64,000 nt of DNA from Bacillota bacterium (GCA_021846565.1 JAJZWS010000007.1:1-64000); one strand, 5' to 3'. Numbered from the stretch's first letter, positions 29,266 to 38,009 are shown. Notes: generated from the sequence alone by a model not told the origin. Numbers and translations are program-made.

Positions 29266-29973
29266 GTGGAGGTCGTGGCGGATGGAGAGGCGCAGCACAT
29301 TTTGGTCGTGGACGACGAGCCGTCGATTGTGGACGCGGTCGCGACCACGCTGCGCTATGAAGGATACCGTGTGTCCCAGGCGTCCAGCGGGCAGGCGGCG
29401 CTCTCGGCCGCCCAGGACACTGCGTTTGACCTCGTGGTTTTAGACGTCATGCTGCCGGATATCGATGGCTTTCGGGTGACGCGGCGCCTCCGCGAGGACG
29501 GCATACGCGTTCCGGTGCTGTTCCTGACGGCCCGTGACGCCGTCGATGACAAAATCAGCGGGCTTACGGTCGGCGGCGACGACTACGTGACCAAGCCGTT
29601 CGCGCTGGCCGAAGTGGTGGCCCGCATTCGCGCCATCCTTCGGCGTACCGGCGACGAGGCGGCCGCCCAGTCGGCCCTGCGCTTCGCTGACCTCGTGTTG
29701 GACGAGGACACGCACGACGTGTCGCGGGGTGGCCAGCCGGTGCAGCTGTCCGCCACCGAGTTCCGGCTGCTGCGGTTCTTCATGCAAAACCCGCGGCGGG
29801 TGCTGTCCAAAAGCCAAATCATCGACCACGTGTGGCACTACGATTTCGGCGGGGATGTGGCCATTGTGGAAACCTACGTGAGCTACCTGCGCAAGAAACT
29901 GGACCGCCTGGGACCACCCTTGATCCAAACGGTGCGCCTGGTCGGATATCGGCTGCGCGAGCCGGAGGCGTAG
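29266..29973 (+). CDS. OmpR-family response regulator
   Basis: 235 residues: receiver domain with phospho-acceptor Asp60 (VVLDVMLPD), acidic pocket VVDDEP and the KPF lysine, then a winged-helix domain with LSATEFRLLRFFMQNPRRVL and VETYVSYLRKKLD. GTG 29266 is used; GTG 29275 is possible. The stop overlaps the kinase start by one base, so the pair is coupled. Likely targets are the divergent htrA3 and itself. Confidence 0.93.
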   Translation: MEVVADGEAQHILVVDDEPSIVDAVATTLRYEGYRVSQASSGQAALSAAQDTAFDLVVLDVMLPDIDGFRVTRRLREDGIRVPVLFLTARDAVDDKISGLTVGGDDYVTKPFALAEVVARIRAILRRTGDEAAAQSALRFADLVLDEDTHDVSRGGQPVQLSATEFRLLRFFMQNPRRVLSKSQIIDHVWHYDFGGDVAIVETYVSYLRKKLDRLGPPLIQTVRLVGYRLREPEA

Positions 29974-31397
29974 TGACGCTGCGCAACCGTCTCTTGTGGG
30001 CTGCCGCCGGGGTGGCGCTCTTGGCCGTGCTCGCGACGGGGCTCATCACCTACTCGGCGGTGAGCTCTTTTCTGTACAGCCAGGTGGACCAGACCCTGGT
30101 GGCGGCCCAGGGCCCGCTCCGCCAGACGCTGCTGGCGGGTCGGCCGGTGAGCCTGTCCGTCGTGGGACGACTCGCGCCCGGCATGTTTGTTCAGGTGCGC
30201 GCCCCTTCGGGTGCTGTGCTCGGGACCGTGGAAGCGGTGACACCCGGGGGCCCGGCGCTGGCTCCCCGTGTGCCCGCCGACCTGCCGCTGGGTCGGCCGG
30301 GCCCAGCGGGGATGAACCGCGGCCTGCTGCTCACGCTGCCGGCCATGACGTCGGGCGGGCCGCTGTTTCGCGTGCTGGTGGCGCCGCTCACCGGGGGTGG
30401 GCGTTTGATTCTTGGGTACCCCCTGTCCGCCGTGACCACGGTGCTGCGCGAGTTGGAGTACGCGCTCATTGTGGTGGCGGCGGCGGCCCTTCTGGGGGCG
30501 GAAACCCTGGGCTGGTGGCTGGTGGGCATTGGGCTCCGGCCCTTAAAGGCGATGGAGCGCACCACGGCCGCTATCGCCTCGGGCCAGCTGGACGAGCGGG
30601 TGCCCGAAGGACATCCCGCTTCCGAACTGGGCCATCTGGCCCGGTCGTTCAACGTCATGCTGGATCGCATTCAAGAGGCCTTCCGCCACCGCGACGCCGT
30701 CGAGGATCGGCTGCGCCGGTTTGTGGCCGACGCGTCGCACGAGCTGCGCACCCCGGTGGCCGCTGTCGCCGCCTACGCGGAACTGTTTCACCGGGGCGCG
30801 GAAAACCGGCCCGAGGATCTGACCCGCGTGATGCACGGCATCCAGGGTGAAACGGCGCGCATGACCCGCCTCGTAGAAGACCTGATGCTGTTGGCGCGGC
30901 TGGACGAGGGACGCGCCCTGGAGTCCCAACCAGTGGAGCTTTTGTCGCTCGCGCTGGAAGCGGCCGACACGTCGCGGGCCGTGGGACCGGCTTGGCCGGT
31001 GGAGGTTGTGGCGCACGAGCCGGTGGAGGCTTGGGGCGACCCGCTGCGCCTGCGACAGGTGCTGGACAACCTCCTGGGCAACGTGCGCGCGCACACCCCG
31101 CCCGGCACGCGCGCTCGCATCACGGTGCGGGCAGACGACCGCTGGGCGTCGGTGGCTGTGGCCGACAACGGACCTGGCATGCCTCCGGAGCAAATGGATC
31201 GAGTTTTCCAGCGCTTCTATCGGGCGGATCCCTCGCGCTCACGGCACACCGGCGGCGCCGGCTTGGGTTTGGCCATTGTCGACGCGATTGTGAGCGCGCT
31301 GGGCGGCCGGGTGACGGTCGACTCCTCCGCTGAGGGCGGACTGGAGCTCTCGGTGCGGCTGCCGCGGGCACCGCGACCCGACGAGGGCGACACCTGA
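29973..31397 (+). CDS. Membrane sensor histidine kinase
   Basis: 474 residues: membrane helix at the N-terminus (LLWAAAGVALLAVLATGLIT), an extracellular domain of about 130 residues, a second helix (ALIVVAAAALLGAETLGWWL), HAMP linker, dimerisation domain with the phosphorylated His256 (DASHELRTPV), and an ATPase domain with N box LLGNVRAHTPPG, DNGPGMP and GGAGLGLAIV. GTG start after GCCGGAGGCGTA. The layout is that of CssS/PrrB-type envelope-stress sensors. Confidence 0.93.
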   Translation: MTLRNRLLWAAAGVALLAVLATGLITYSAVSSFLYSQVDQTLVAAQGPLRQTLLAGRPVSLSVVGRLAPGMFVQVRAPSGAVLGTVEAVTPGGPALAPRVPADLPLGRPGPAGMNRGLLLTLPAMTSGGPLFRVLVAPLTGGGRLILGYPLSAVTTVLRELEYALIVVAAAALLGAETLGWWLVGIGLRPLKAMERTTAAIASGQLDERVPEGHPASELGHLARSFNVMLDRIQEAFRHRDAVEDRLRRFVADASHELRTPVAAVAAYAELFHRGAENRPEDLTRVMHGIQGETARMTRLVEDLMLLARLDEGRALESQPVELLSLALEAADTSRAVGPAWPVEVVAHEPVEAWGDPLRLRQVLDNLLGNVRAHTPPGTRARITVRADDRWASVAVADNGPGMPPEQMDRVFQRFYRADPSRSRHTGGAGLGLAIVDAIVSALGGRVTVDSSAEGGLELSVRLPRAPRPDEGDT

Positions 31398-31514
31398 TAG
31401 GCGCGAGAGTCGCGGCCAGCGCGGCATGAATCAACGGTTCGGACTTGCGCGGGGTTATCATCAGAGTCGGGCGGCGCGGTCGCCACCCATGACACACGAG
31501 AGGGGTGGCCAGCG

Positions 31515-32624
31515 GTGGAGACACCGTCGATCGGAGGGAGCGGGCATCGTGGTCCGGCGCTGACGGTCGTTATGGTGGGCACCAACACAGGCCTCTTTCG
31601 ATTTGCCTCGACGGATCGGCTGCATTGGGAGGCGTTGGGGCCGGTGTTGCCAGGCACGAGTATCCACTGCAGGGCCTACCATGCGCCGACGCGGACGGCG
31701 TTCGCGGGCGCGAACTCGGTGTTGTGCGGTGCGGCGGTTCGTCGGTCCCGAGACGGGGGGGCGACTTGGGATCGTGGCGGCGAGGGGCTCGCCTACGGGG
31801 CGGAGGACCCCGAGCGCGTGACGGCGGTGTGGTCGCTGGCGGTAGCGGACGAACATGGTCCGGGCACAATTTACGCCGGTGTGGAGGCCAGCGGGCTGCT
31901 TCGGTCGTGGGACGGCGGGGACTCCTGGGCCGAGGGGGCCGCGCTGCGGCGCCAGCCCACGCACGAGGTGTGGAATGCGGACTTCGGCGGGAAGTGCCTG
32001 CATACCATCGCGGTGGATCCCCAGGACGCCAACAACATGTATATCGCCCACTCGAGCGGCGGCATCTATGGGTCCGGGGACGGCGGCGAGACCTGGGATC
32101 CCGTCAACCAGGGGATTCGCGCCGAGTTTATGCCGGAAGGGCAACAGTACCCGGCCGCGGGCCAGGGCGTCCACCAGTTTGGGCCGTCGGCCGCCCGCGC
32201 GGACCGAATCTGGCTGCCGAATCACGGCGGGTTGTACCGGTCCGACGATGCGGGTTGGCTCTGGCAGCCTATCTCGGCATCGCTGCCGGACGACTTTGGG
32301 TTTCCGGTGAGGCTGCAGCCGCGCCGGGCCGAGACCGCCTTCGTGGCGCCCCTCACGTCGACGTCGGACTGGGGGCACCCCGAGGAGCGCATGGCGGTGC
32401 ACCGCACGGACGACGGCGGCCAGACGTGGAACCGACACCATAAGGGCCCGCCGGACCGGGTGTACAGCGGCGTCTTGCGGGACGCTTTTCGGGCAGATAC
32501 CCAGGACCCGCTGGGACTGTACGTCGGCACCACGAACGGCCAGCTGTTTGGGTCAGCGGATGAAGGGGTCGTGGACCCCGATTGCCGAGCGGCTGCCGCG
32601 GATTCTCTCGGTGCAGGTGCTTGA
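31515..32624 (+). CDS. BNR/WD40-like propeller protein, C-terminus frameshifted
   Basis: A 369-codon frame with Asp-box repeats (VRRSRDGGATWDRG, LLRSWDGGDSWAEG, IYGSGDGGETWDPV, LYRSDDAGWLWQPI, VHRTDDGGQTWNRH) and no signal peptide. The last repeat is broken: after GSADEG an extra G in the run at 32565-32568 shifts the frame. Removing one G restores SWTPIAERLPRILSVQVLEG and a TGA at 32641-32643 that overlaps the ATG of the MoaD-like frame. The intact gene was therefore 31515-32643 and coupled to moaD. Start GTG 31515 is a choice; an internal ATG at 31572 is possible. Confidence 0.75.
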   Translation: METPSIGGSGHRGPALTVVMVGTNTGLFRFASTDRLHWEALGPVLPGTSIHCRAYHAPTRTAFAGANSVLCGAAVRRSRDGGATWDRGGEGLAYGAEDPERVTAVWSLAVADEHGPGTIYAGVEASGLLRSWDGGDSWAEGAALRRQPTHEVWNADFGGKCLHTIAVDPQDANNMYIAHSSGGIYGSGDGGETWDPVNQGIRAEFMPEGQQYPAAGQGVHQFGPSAARADRIWLPNHGGLYRSDDAGWLWQPISASLPDDFGFPVRLQPRRAETAFVAPLTSTSDWGHPEERMAVHRTDDGGQTWNRHHKGPPDRVYSGVLRDAFRADTQDPLGLYVGTTNGQLFGSADEGVVDPDCRAAAADSLGAGA

Positions 32625-32639
32625 GGGCGACCCATTCTC

Positions 32640-32914
32640 ATGATTACGGTGCACTGGGCCGCGCGACCTGGCTGCGGAATTGTCATGCCGGAACACCCTC
32701 ATGGTGGACGGCGTGGGGGATCTGGTGGAGCTGTGGGCGGCCCTGGACCATCGCCATCCCGGCCTGGTACCGGTGGCTCCGCGAGCCGGACGGCGTGCTG
32801 CGCCAGCACCTCTCCTTGTTTGTGACTGCCCGGCGGGTCGCTTGGGCGGACGAGCCTCTCGCGTTCCACGCCGGCCAGGAGGTGTGGATTCTGCGGGCCG
32901 TGTCCGGGGGATAG
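32640..32914 (+). pseudogene. MoaD/ThiS-like ubiquitin-fold sulfur carrier, two frameshifts
   Basis: From ATG 32640 frame 0 reads MITVHWAAR. Near 32665 coding moves to the next frame with LMVDGVGDLVELWAALDHRH. Near 32760 it moves again with WYRWLREPDGVLRQHLSLFV and ends EVWILRAVSGG at 32914. The reassembled 90-residue protein has the beta-grasp pattern and the terminal Gly-Gly needed for adenylation. It sits between a BNR gene and its likely E1 enzyme. Either the gene is newly broken or the assembly has indel errors here; a third frameshift lies 100 bases upstream. Confidence 0.7.
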
Positions 32915-32935
32915 CGAGCGGGACAGGAGGGCGCG

Positions 32936-34102
32936 GTGAACGAACACGGGAACCCACAGCGGGCGGAAACGGATCAGGCGCGGGCGGAAAGCCACGTCGC
33001 GCGCTACCACCGCCAAATTATCCTGCCGGAGCTTGGTCTGGCGGGCCAGCGTGCCCTGTCCGCGAGCCGCGTGCTGGTGGTGGGGGCCGGGGCACTCGGG
33101 TCGGCGGCCGCGCTTTACCTGGCGGCCGCCGGCGTCGGCACCATCGGGATCGCCGACGGCGACCGGGTGGACCTCTCGAACCTCCACCGGCAGGTCCTGC
33201 ATGGGACCAGTGACATCGGGCGGCTGAAAACCGCCTCCGCCAAAGATCGTTTGGCCGCCCTGAACCCGGAGGTGCGCGTGGTGGAGCACGTGGGCTACCT
33301 GAACAGTGACAACGTGCTGGACGTCATGGCGGGATACGACGTGATCGTGGACGGGAGCGATTCGTTTGCTGCGCGCTATCTGGTCAACGACGCGGCGGTG
33401 CTGCTGGCCAAGCCGTTGGTGACGGCCGCCATCCTGCGCTTCGAGGGCCAGCTGATGGTGTTTCGCCCGGGGGAAGGCTGTTATCGCTGCGTGTTTCCCG
33501 AGCCGCCCCCGGCCGGCACGGTGCCCAACTGCGCCGAAGCCGGTGTGCTGGGCGCTGTCGCAGGGGTCCTCGGCTCCACTCAGGCAGTGGAGGCGCTGAA
33601 GCTCATGGGCCGCATGGGAGAACCTGCGGTGGGGCGGCTTGGGCTGTACGACGCCTGGAGGGGCCGATGGCAGCAGGTCCAGGTGGCCCGGGACCCTGCG
33701 TGCGCAGTGTGTGGCGACCATCCGACGATTACCGGGCCGATCGACTACGACGCCTGGTGTGGCGTGCCCGCGCCGGCAGCTGGCCCCGGGGCGCCGGAGG
33801 TGTCGGTCGCGGAGGCCGAGCGCCTCATGCACCAGGGGGTCCCATTCGTGGACGTGCGCCCCGAGGCGGAGTACGCGCGGGGCCACATCCCGAGTGCCGT
33901 CTTGGTGGGGCCCGACCCCTCGGCTACCCAGTTGCCCGGGACGGCGGACGCGGCGGTGGTGTGCGTCTGCCTCCAGGGCGTGCGCAGTGCGGCCGTGGCC
34001 GCGCGGTTGGAATCCCAGGGCCGCTCCGCCGTGAGCCTCGCGGGAGGGCTCCTGGCTTGGGCTCAAGCGGGGCTGCCTTGGGAGGGCCAGCTGCCGACCT
34101 AG
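32936..34102 (+). CDS. MoeB/ThiF-type adenylyltransferase fused to rhodanese
   Basis: 388 residues with the architecture of MoeZ and MOCS3: an E1-like domain (VLVVGAGALGSAAALYLAAA, DGDRVDLSNLHRQVLH, the Asp of DGSDSFAARYLVND), zinc cysteines in CYRC and CAVC, a catalytic-type Cys in GTVPNCAEAGVLG, and a C-terminal rhodanese domain with VVCVCLQGVRSAA. It would adenylate the Gly-Gly end of a MoaD-like protein and then load sulfur. GTG 32936 follows ACAGGAGGGCGC. It is intact, unlike its neighbour's carrier gene. Confidence 0.9.
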   Translation: MNEHGNPQRAETDQARAESHVARYHRQIILPELGLAGQRALSASRVLVVGAGALGSAAALYLAAAGVGTIGIADGDRVDLSNLHRQVLHGTSDIGRLKTASAKDRLAALNPEVRVVEHVGYLNSDNVLDVMAGYDVIVDGSDSFAARYLVNDAAVLLAKPLVTAAILRFEGQLMVFRPGEGCYRCVFPEPPPAGTVPNCAEAGVLGAVAGVLGSTQAVEALKLMGRMGEPAVGRLGLYDAWRGRWQQVQVARDPACAVCGDHPTITGPIDYDAWCGVPAPAAGPGAPEVSVAEAERLMHQGVPFVDVRPEAEYARGHIPSAVLVGPDPSATQLPGTADAAVVCVCLQGVRSAAVAARLESQGRSAVSLAGGLLAWAQAGLPWEGQLPT

Positions 34103-34290
34103 GCGGAGTCTCGGGGGCGACGCCAAGCCAACGCCAAATCGGCGGCGCCCAGCGCACGCTGGGCGTCCTCCGCACGGTAGGCCACCGTGGGGATGCAGTC
34201 CAAATCGCCATGACCAGCATCTCCTTACGCTTGCGCTCTTCTGCCTGACGGCCTCCCCGGTCGTGTCGCCCCAACGCCTTTCACAGCCAT
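34099..34290 (-). pseudogene. Small decayed reverse-strand ORF
   Basis: Reverse-strand coding-like sequence from ATG 34290 reads MAVKGV, then in a second frame RHDRGGRQAEERKRKEMLVM, then in a third frame LDCIPTVAYRAEDAQRALGA ending at a TAG that overlaps the moeB stop region. Two frameshifts are needed. No family is recognised. It lies 17 bases downstream of the DUF2325 gene and could have been its operon partner. Confidence 0.3.
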
Positions 34291-34307
34291 TGTATCGCTC
34301 GTGGCCG

Positions 34308-35378
34308 CTATCCGGCATCGTCGTCGACGTCCTCCAACTGGGTTGTGATGAGTGTGACGGCCCAGTCGGCCACGCTCTTGATCCCGTCGGTGCCAATGCG
34401 CCGCACCGGGATCCCCAGTTGCTTGCCCAGCTGAGTGGCGCTTTCGCTGGCATGGTGAGAACAGTGGTTTTTCAAGATGAGGGCGGCATCGACCCGTCGC
34501 AGAGCGGCGGCGAGGCGGTCGTCGCCGTCGTCGCCTGAACTCCATTCCATAGCGCCGCCTCTAAGCTCAATCGCTTTCGCGTATTGGCTTTGGCGGGGCT
34601 CGTTGCCCACGACCAGCACGCGTTTGCCATCCAACACGGGGTCAGGCCGCTCGCGCTTGACGCGGGGTGCCTTGGGCTTGGGCTTGGCTGACTCTGCGGT
34701 CGCCAACGCCTGCTCCTCCTCCGCAGAGCCCAGGTGATGAACCCAGGCCACCCGCACTGTCTGGGGATCGTCTGCCCAATAGGCCAAGTCCACCACGCTG
34801 CCCTCGTGAAAGTGCAGGGCGGCCGCGTCCTCGGGCCGCAGGGCGACCGGCGGATCCCACGGCCGCCCATCGGCGAACCGCCTGACCACCAGCGCATCCC
34901 CCTCCAACTCCACCAGGGCCATCTGTTCTTCGCGGCGCTCCCGGGGTTCAATGCTGGATCCACGTGTCAGGACCGTAAAGTCATAGTGTGGCGGCCCTTC
35001 CGAGTAGTTCGGCAACGCACGGTGGCTGAGGCGATCGCCCGTGGCGAGGTGGAGTTCCCGGACCACGGTTTCCGGCACGCGGACGTGTCCCGGCCAAAGC
35101 ACGCCGCCACGCAGACGGCGGTGGAACTCTTGCCCGAGATCGCGTTCGACCCGCGCCGGAGGGGAGGACAGCGCGGGCACCGGATCGGCATCGGGGGTCA
35201 CGCCATCCGGCGCGGCGGCCAACACGGCGTTGCGAAGCTCCGGCGGCAGCGCGTCGGTGAGCCGGATCCAGGCGGCAATGGCCTCCAACTCACTTGCAAC
35301 TTGAGGTAGACCCTCGGGACTCAGCCGGTCCAGCCGGCTTTGCAGGTACTGCGCCAACAGTTTGGCGAGGGAAGGCAT
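34308..35378 (-). CDS. DUF2325 domain protein with long N-terminal extension
   Basis: 356 residues. The C-terminal 100 residues are a DUF2325 domain: VLVVGNEPRQSQYAKAIEL, a GG before the variable part, then ALILKNHCSHHASESATQLG with the conserved His pair. The rest is an unrecognised region of about 240 residues, with an acidic, strand-rich middle and a basic Lys/Pro linker. ATG 35378 follows AAAGGAGTTTTT. The role of DUF2325 is unknown; members often sit in mobile or stress-related loci. Confidence 0.72.
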   Translation of the reverse strand: MPSLAKLLAQYLQSRLDRLSPEGLPQVASELEAIAAWIRLTDALPPELRNAVLAAAPDGVTPDADPVPALSSPPARVERDLGQEFHRRLRGGVLWPGHVRVPETVVRELHLATGDRLSHRALPNYSEGPPHYDFTVLTRGSSIEPRERREEQMALVELEGDALVVRRFADGRPWDPPVALRPEDAAALHFHEGSVVDLAYWADDPQTVRVAWVHHLGSAEEEQALATAESAKPKPKAPRVKRERPDPVLDGKRVLVVGNEPRQSQYAKAIELRGGAMEWSSGDDGDDRLAAALRRVDAALILKNHCSHHASESATQLGKQLGIPVRRIGTDGIKSVADWAVTLITTQLEDVDDDAG

Positions 35379-35564
35379 AAAAACTCCTTTCACAGGGGAA
35401 CCATAGGCCCGAGACAGCCTCCTTGAGCGCATGGCGGGTCGGATCCACATAGTGCGCTGCCGCCACCTTAGCACGGAGATCCCACTTATAGGAAGGGCAA
35501 TCGGTCGCAAGCGGGTCGCGTTATTTGTTGGGTGCAGCGCTGCTAAGCGGGTTCAGCGATCAAT

Positions 35565-35804
35565 TCACCCGTCAGAGCGCTCGTGCAACTGGTCTCGAGT
35601 CCAGTTTCGTTGGCCACCGTCGGCGGGCATCTTCGCGAGGGTGTCCAGGAAGCTTTCCCATTCGCTGCGTTGGCTCCGGGTGTGCTGGGCGTAGGCGTCC
35701 AGTGCCTCCCGCAGGACCTGGCCCTCCGACTTGCCGCTGCAGGACGCCCGCTTTTTCAGCCAGTGCTCCTGGTCTCGCCGCAAGAACAATTGCTTGCGAA
35801 CCAT
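35565..35804 (-). CDS. Small ribbon-helix-helix-like protein, orphan antitoxin type
   Basis: 79 residues: MVRKQLFLRRDQEHWLKKRA followed by KSEGQVLREALDAYAQH, the strand-helix-helix order of RHH/CopG antitoxins. ATG 35804 follows ATAGGAGGTGGACCG, an excellent site. No toxin gene lies downstream on the same strand before DUF2325, so it may be a solitary regulator or the survivor of a lost toxin-antitoxin pair. Confidence 0.65.
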   Translation of the reverse strand: MVRKQLFLRRDQEHWLKKRASCSGKSEGQVLREALDAYAQHTRSQRSEWESFLDTLAKMPADGGQRNWTRDQLHERSDG

Positions 35805-35985
35805 CGGTCCACCTCCTATGTTGGTGTGGAGGCGTAGTGTACATCGGTGATGCAAAAGGTCAAGCGCCTCGGCCCACGGCGTTGTCGTTGACGAGACGTC
35901 GCCGTCGTGATAGTTTCATCGCGTTTGACGTCGACTTCGTCATGGTTGGGGCCGCTTGAGCGGCAGCCACTGGAACGGGCCGGCG

Positions 35986-36147
35986 CCTCTTATCGAGAGC
36001 GGTGGAGGGTTCGGGCCCGATGAAGCCCGGCAACCGGGGGCGACCCACGGTGCCAAGCCCCGCACGGGTGGCCGTGAGGGATGAGAGGATAGGGGGATCG
36101 CGCGTGCGCCCGCCATTCTTCCATCCGGGAGGGCAGGGCGTTTTTTC
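35986..36147 (+). promoter_or_regulatory. SAM-I (S-box) riboswitch with terminator, upstream of metK
   Basis: The aptamer spans about 35986-36088: P1 CCTCTTATC pairs with GATGAGAGG, and the core has GAGAGCGGTGGAGGG, GGCCCGATGAAGCC, CGGCAACC and the CGGTGCCAAGCCC strand. The expression platform is a CGCCC...GGGCG hairpin (about 36107-36140) followed by TTTTTT (36141-36146). High SAM would stop transcription before metK. A possible -35 TTGACG at 35888 has only a weak -10. Confidence 0.93.
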
Positions 36148-36192
36148 TTGTGCATGAGCACGTACGCGTGGCCACGTGAAGGAGGCAGTGCC

Positions 36193-37386
36193 GTGAGCGG
36201 TCGGTATCTGTTTACGTCGGAGTCGGTGACGGAGGGGCATCCGGACAAGGTGGCCGATCAGATTTCCGACGCCATTCTGGATGATCTCCTGGCCAAGGAC
36301 CCGATGGCGCGGGTGGCGGCCGAGACGGTCGTGGCCACGGGCCTCACGCTGGTGGCGGGCGAAATCTCGACCACGGCCTACGTGGACATCCCGCGGGTGG
36401 TGCGGGACACCATCCGCCAGATTGGCTACACCCGTGCCAAGATGGGCTTTGACAGCGACACCGTGGCGGTTCTGACCAGCATTGACGAACAGTCCGGGGA
36501 CATTGCCCAGGGCGTCGATCGCTCCTGGGAGGAACGGGAGGGGGCGGATGGGGACGAGCTGTCCCTGCAGGGGGCGGGCGACCAGGGGCTGGTGTTTGGG
36601 TACGCCTGCCGGGAGACCCCTGAACTCATGCCGCTGCCAATTGCCCTAGCCCATCGTCTGGCACGGCGACTGGCCGACGTTCGCAAGGACGGCACCCTGC
36701 CGTTTCTGTGGCCCGACGGGAAGACCCAGGTGACCGTCGCGTATGAGAACCATCGGCCCGTAGCGGTCGACACGGTCGTGGTTTCGGCTCAACATCAGCC
36801 GGAAACGAGCCAGCGGGATCTCGCGGACGCGCTGTGCGCGGCCGTGGTGCGGCCCGTCCTGGGCGATTTGGCCACGCGCGACCTGAAGGTGCTGGTCAAC
36901 CCCACGGGTCGATTTGTGGTGGGCGGTCCCCGGGGAGATACCGGACTCACGGGGCGGAAGATTATTGTCGACACGTATGGTGGAATGGCACGGCACGGCG
37001 GTGGCGCATTTTCGGGGAAAGACCCCACGAAAGTGGACCGGTCGGCCTCGTATGCGGCGCGGTGGGTGGCCAAGCACCTCGTAGCCGCGCGGCTGGCGGA
37101 GCGCGCCGAGGTGCAGGTGTCCTACGCCATCGGGGTGGCCCGGCCCCTGGCGGTTTCGGTCGACACATTCGGGACCGGGGTGCTGCCAGACGACCGTCTG
37201 GCGGCTGCGGTGCAGGACGTGTTTGATCTCCGTCCGCTCGCCATCATTCGTGCCCTCGATTTGAGGCGGCCCCTGTATCGGCAGACTGCGGCTTACGGCC
37301 ACTTCGGCCGCCCGGACCTGAACCTGCCGTGGGAGCGGCTGGATCGCCTAGACGCGCTGGCGGCGGCCACACGCGCCCGCGCGTAA
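36193..37386 (+). CDS. metK: S-adenosylmethionine synthetase
   Basis: Makes SAM from methionine and ATP. 397 residues with [15 protein letters not shown] near the start, the [12 protein letters not shown] loop and [22 protein letters not shown] 36193 with AAGGAGG eight bases upstream fits family length; the longer frame runs into the riboswitch terminator. Expression is controlled by the S-box just upstream. Confidence 0.96.
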   Translation: MSGRYLFTSESVTEGHPDKVADQISDAILDDLLAKDPMARVAAETVVATGLTLVAGEISTTAYVDIPRVVRDTIRQIGYTRAKMGFDSDTVAVLTSIDEQSGDIAQGVDRSWEEREGADGDELSLQGAGDQGLVFGYACRETPELMPLPIALAHRLARRLADVRKDGTLPFLWPDGKTQVTVAYENHRPVAVDTVVVSAQHQPETSQRDLADALCAAVVRPVLGDLATRDLKVLVNPTGRFVVGGPRGDTGLTGRKIIVDTYGGMARHGGGAFSGKDPTKVDRSASYAARWVAKHLVAARLAERAEVQVSYAIGVARPLAVSVDTFGTGVLPDDRLAAAVQDVFDLRPLAIIRALDLRRPLYRQTAAYGHFGRPDLNLPWERLDRLDALAAATRARA

Positions 37387-37445
37387 CTCCGGAAGTGGAA
37401 CCACGCCATGGCCGCCGCATAGGGTGACCCCGAGGGGGGTTGCCC

Positions 37446-37796
37446 GTGCGGAGCGCGCCAGTGTGGGTGTGGGTACTCGCGCTCGTCGGCACCGTGACCC
37501 TGGTTCAAGGGTGGCTTCTCCGTCGCCCCGCGCGCCTTTGGGTGATCTGCCCGCACGTGGACGCAGGCGCCGCCGGCACGGAGCCACTGGAGCTGGTTGT
37601 GCGGCGCGTATGGCGTGAGCTGTCGCCGCGCGACCGTGTGGTAGTCGTGGCCAGTGAGTTCTGGCCCGACGAGGTGCGGCGGGGCGTAACCCTGCTGCGC
37701 CGCCGCTTTCCCTTCAGCATCGCAACCACCATGCCGGCCGAAGGAACACGCGACGTCGTGATCCTGCGCCCGTACTTGGCTGCACCCTCTGCATGA
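37446..37796 (+). CDS. Hypothetical membrane-anchored protein
   Basis: 116 residues with one N-terminal helix (VWVWVLALVGTVTLVQGWLL) and a basic soluble domain of alternating strands (RDRVVVVASEFWPDEVRRGV, RDVVILRPYLA). GTG 37446 follows GAGGGGGG; a TTG at 37440 is an alternative. I do not recognise the family. It follows metK by 59 bases and may be read from it. Confidence 0.5.
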   Translation: MRSAPVWVWVLALVGTVTLVQGWLLRRPARLWVICPHVDAGAAGTEPLELVVRRVWRELSPRDRVVVVASEFWPDEVRRGVTLLRRRFPFSIATTMPAEGTRDVVILRPYLAAPSA

Positions 37797-37901
37797 CGCT
37801 TTCTGCTCCATCGTCACACTTCGTGCAGAGTGGTTGACGAAATGCATCCCGTTCTCGCCGACAACTTGGCTATCCCCACCCCAAACCCGTGGAACCAAGC
37901 C

Positions 37902-37922
37902 TTATCAACAGAGTTATCCCCA
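37902..37922. promoter_or_regulatory. Two DnaA-box-like 9-mers
   Basis: TTATCAACA (37902-37910) and TTATCCCCA (37914-37922) each differ by one base from TTATCCACA. They lie in an AT-richer 270-base gap between two operons. A single pair is not an origin; it could be a DnaA titration or regulatory site, or chance. Confidence 0.25.
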
Positions 37923-38003
37923 GTATCCCCAACTGAGAATGGAGATCGCTGTCGACTGGCGTCGGTGCCCCGGGGCCGGCCCAGTCAGCGTGGGACTCAT
38001 GCT

Positions 38004-38009
38004 ATAATG
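38004..38009 (+). promoter_or_regulatory. Extended -10 promoter of hpf
   Basis: TGC followed by a perfect TATAAT 62 bases before the hpf start. No good -35 element is visible, which is common for extended -10 promoters. Confidence 0.6.
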
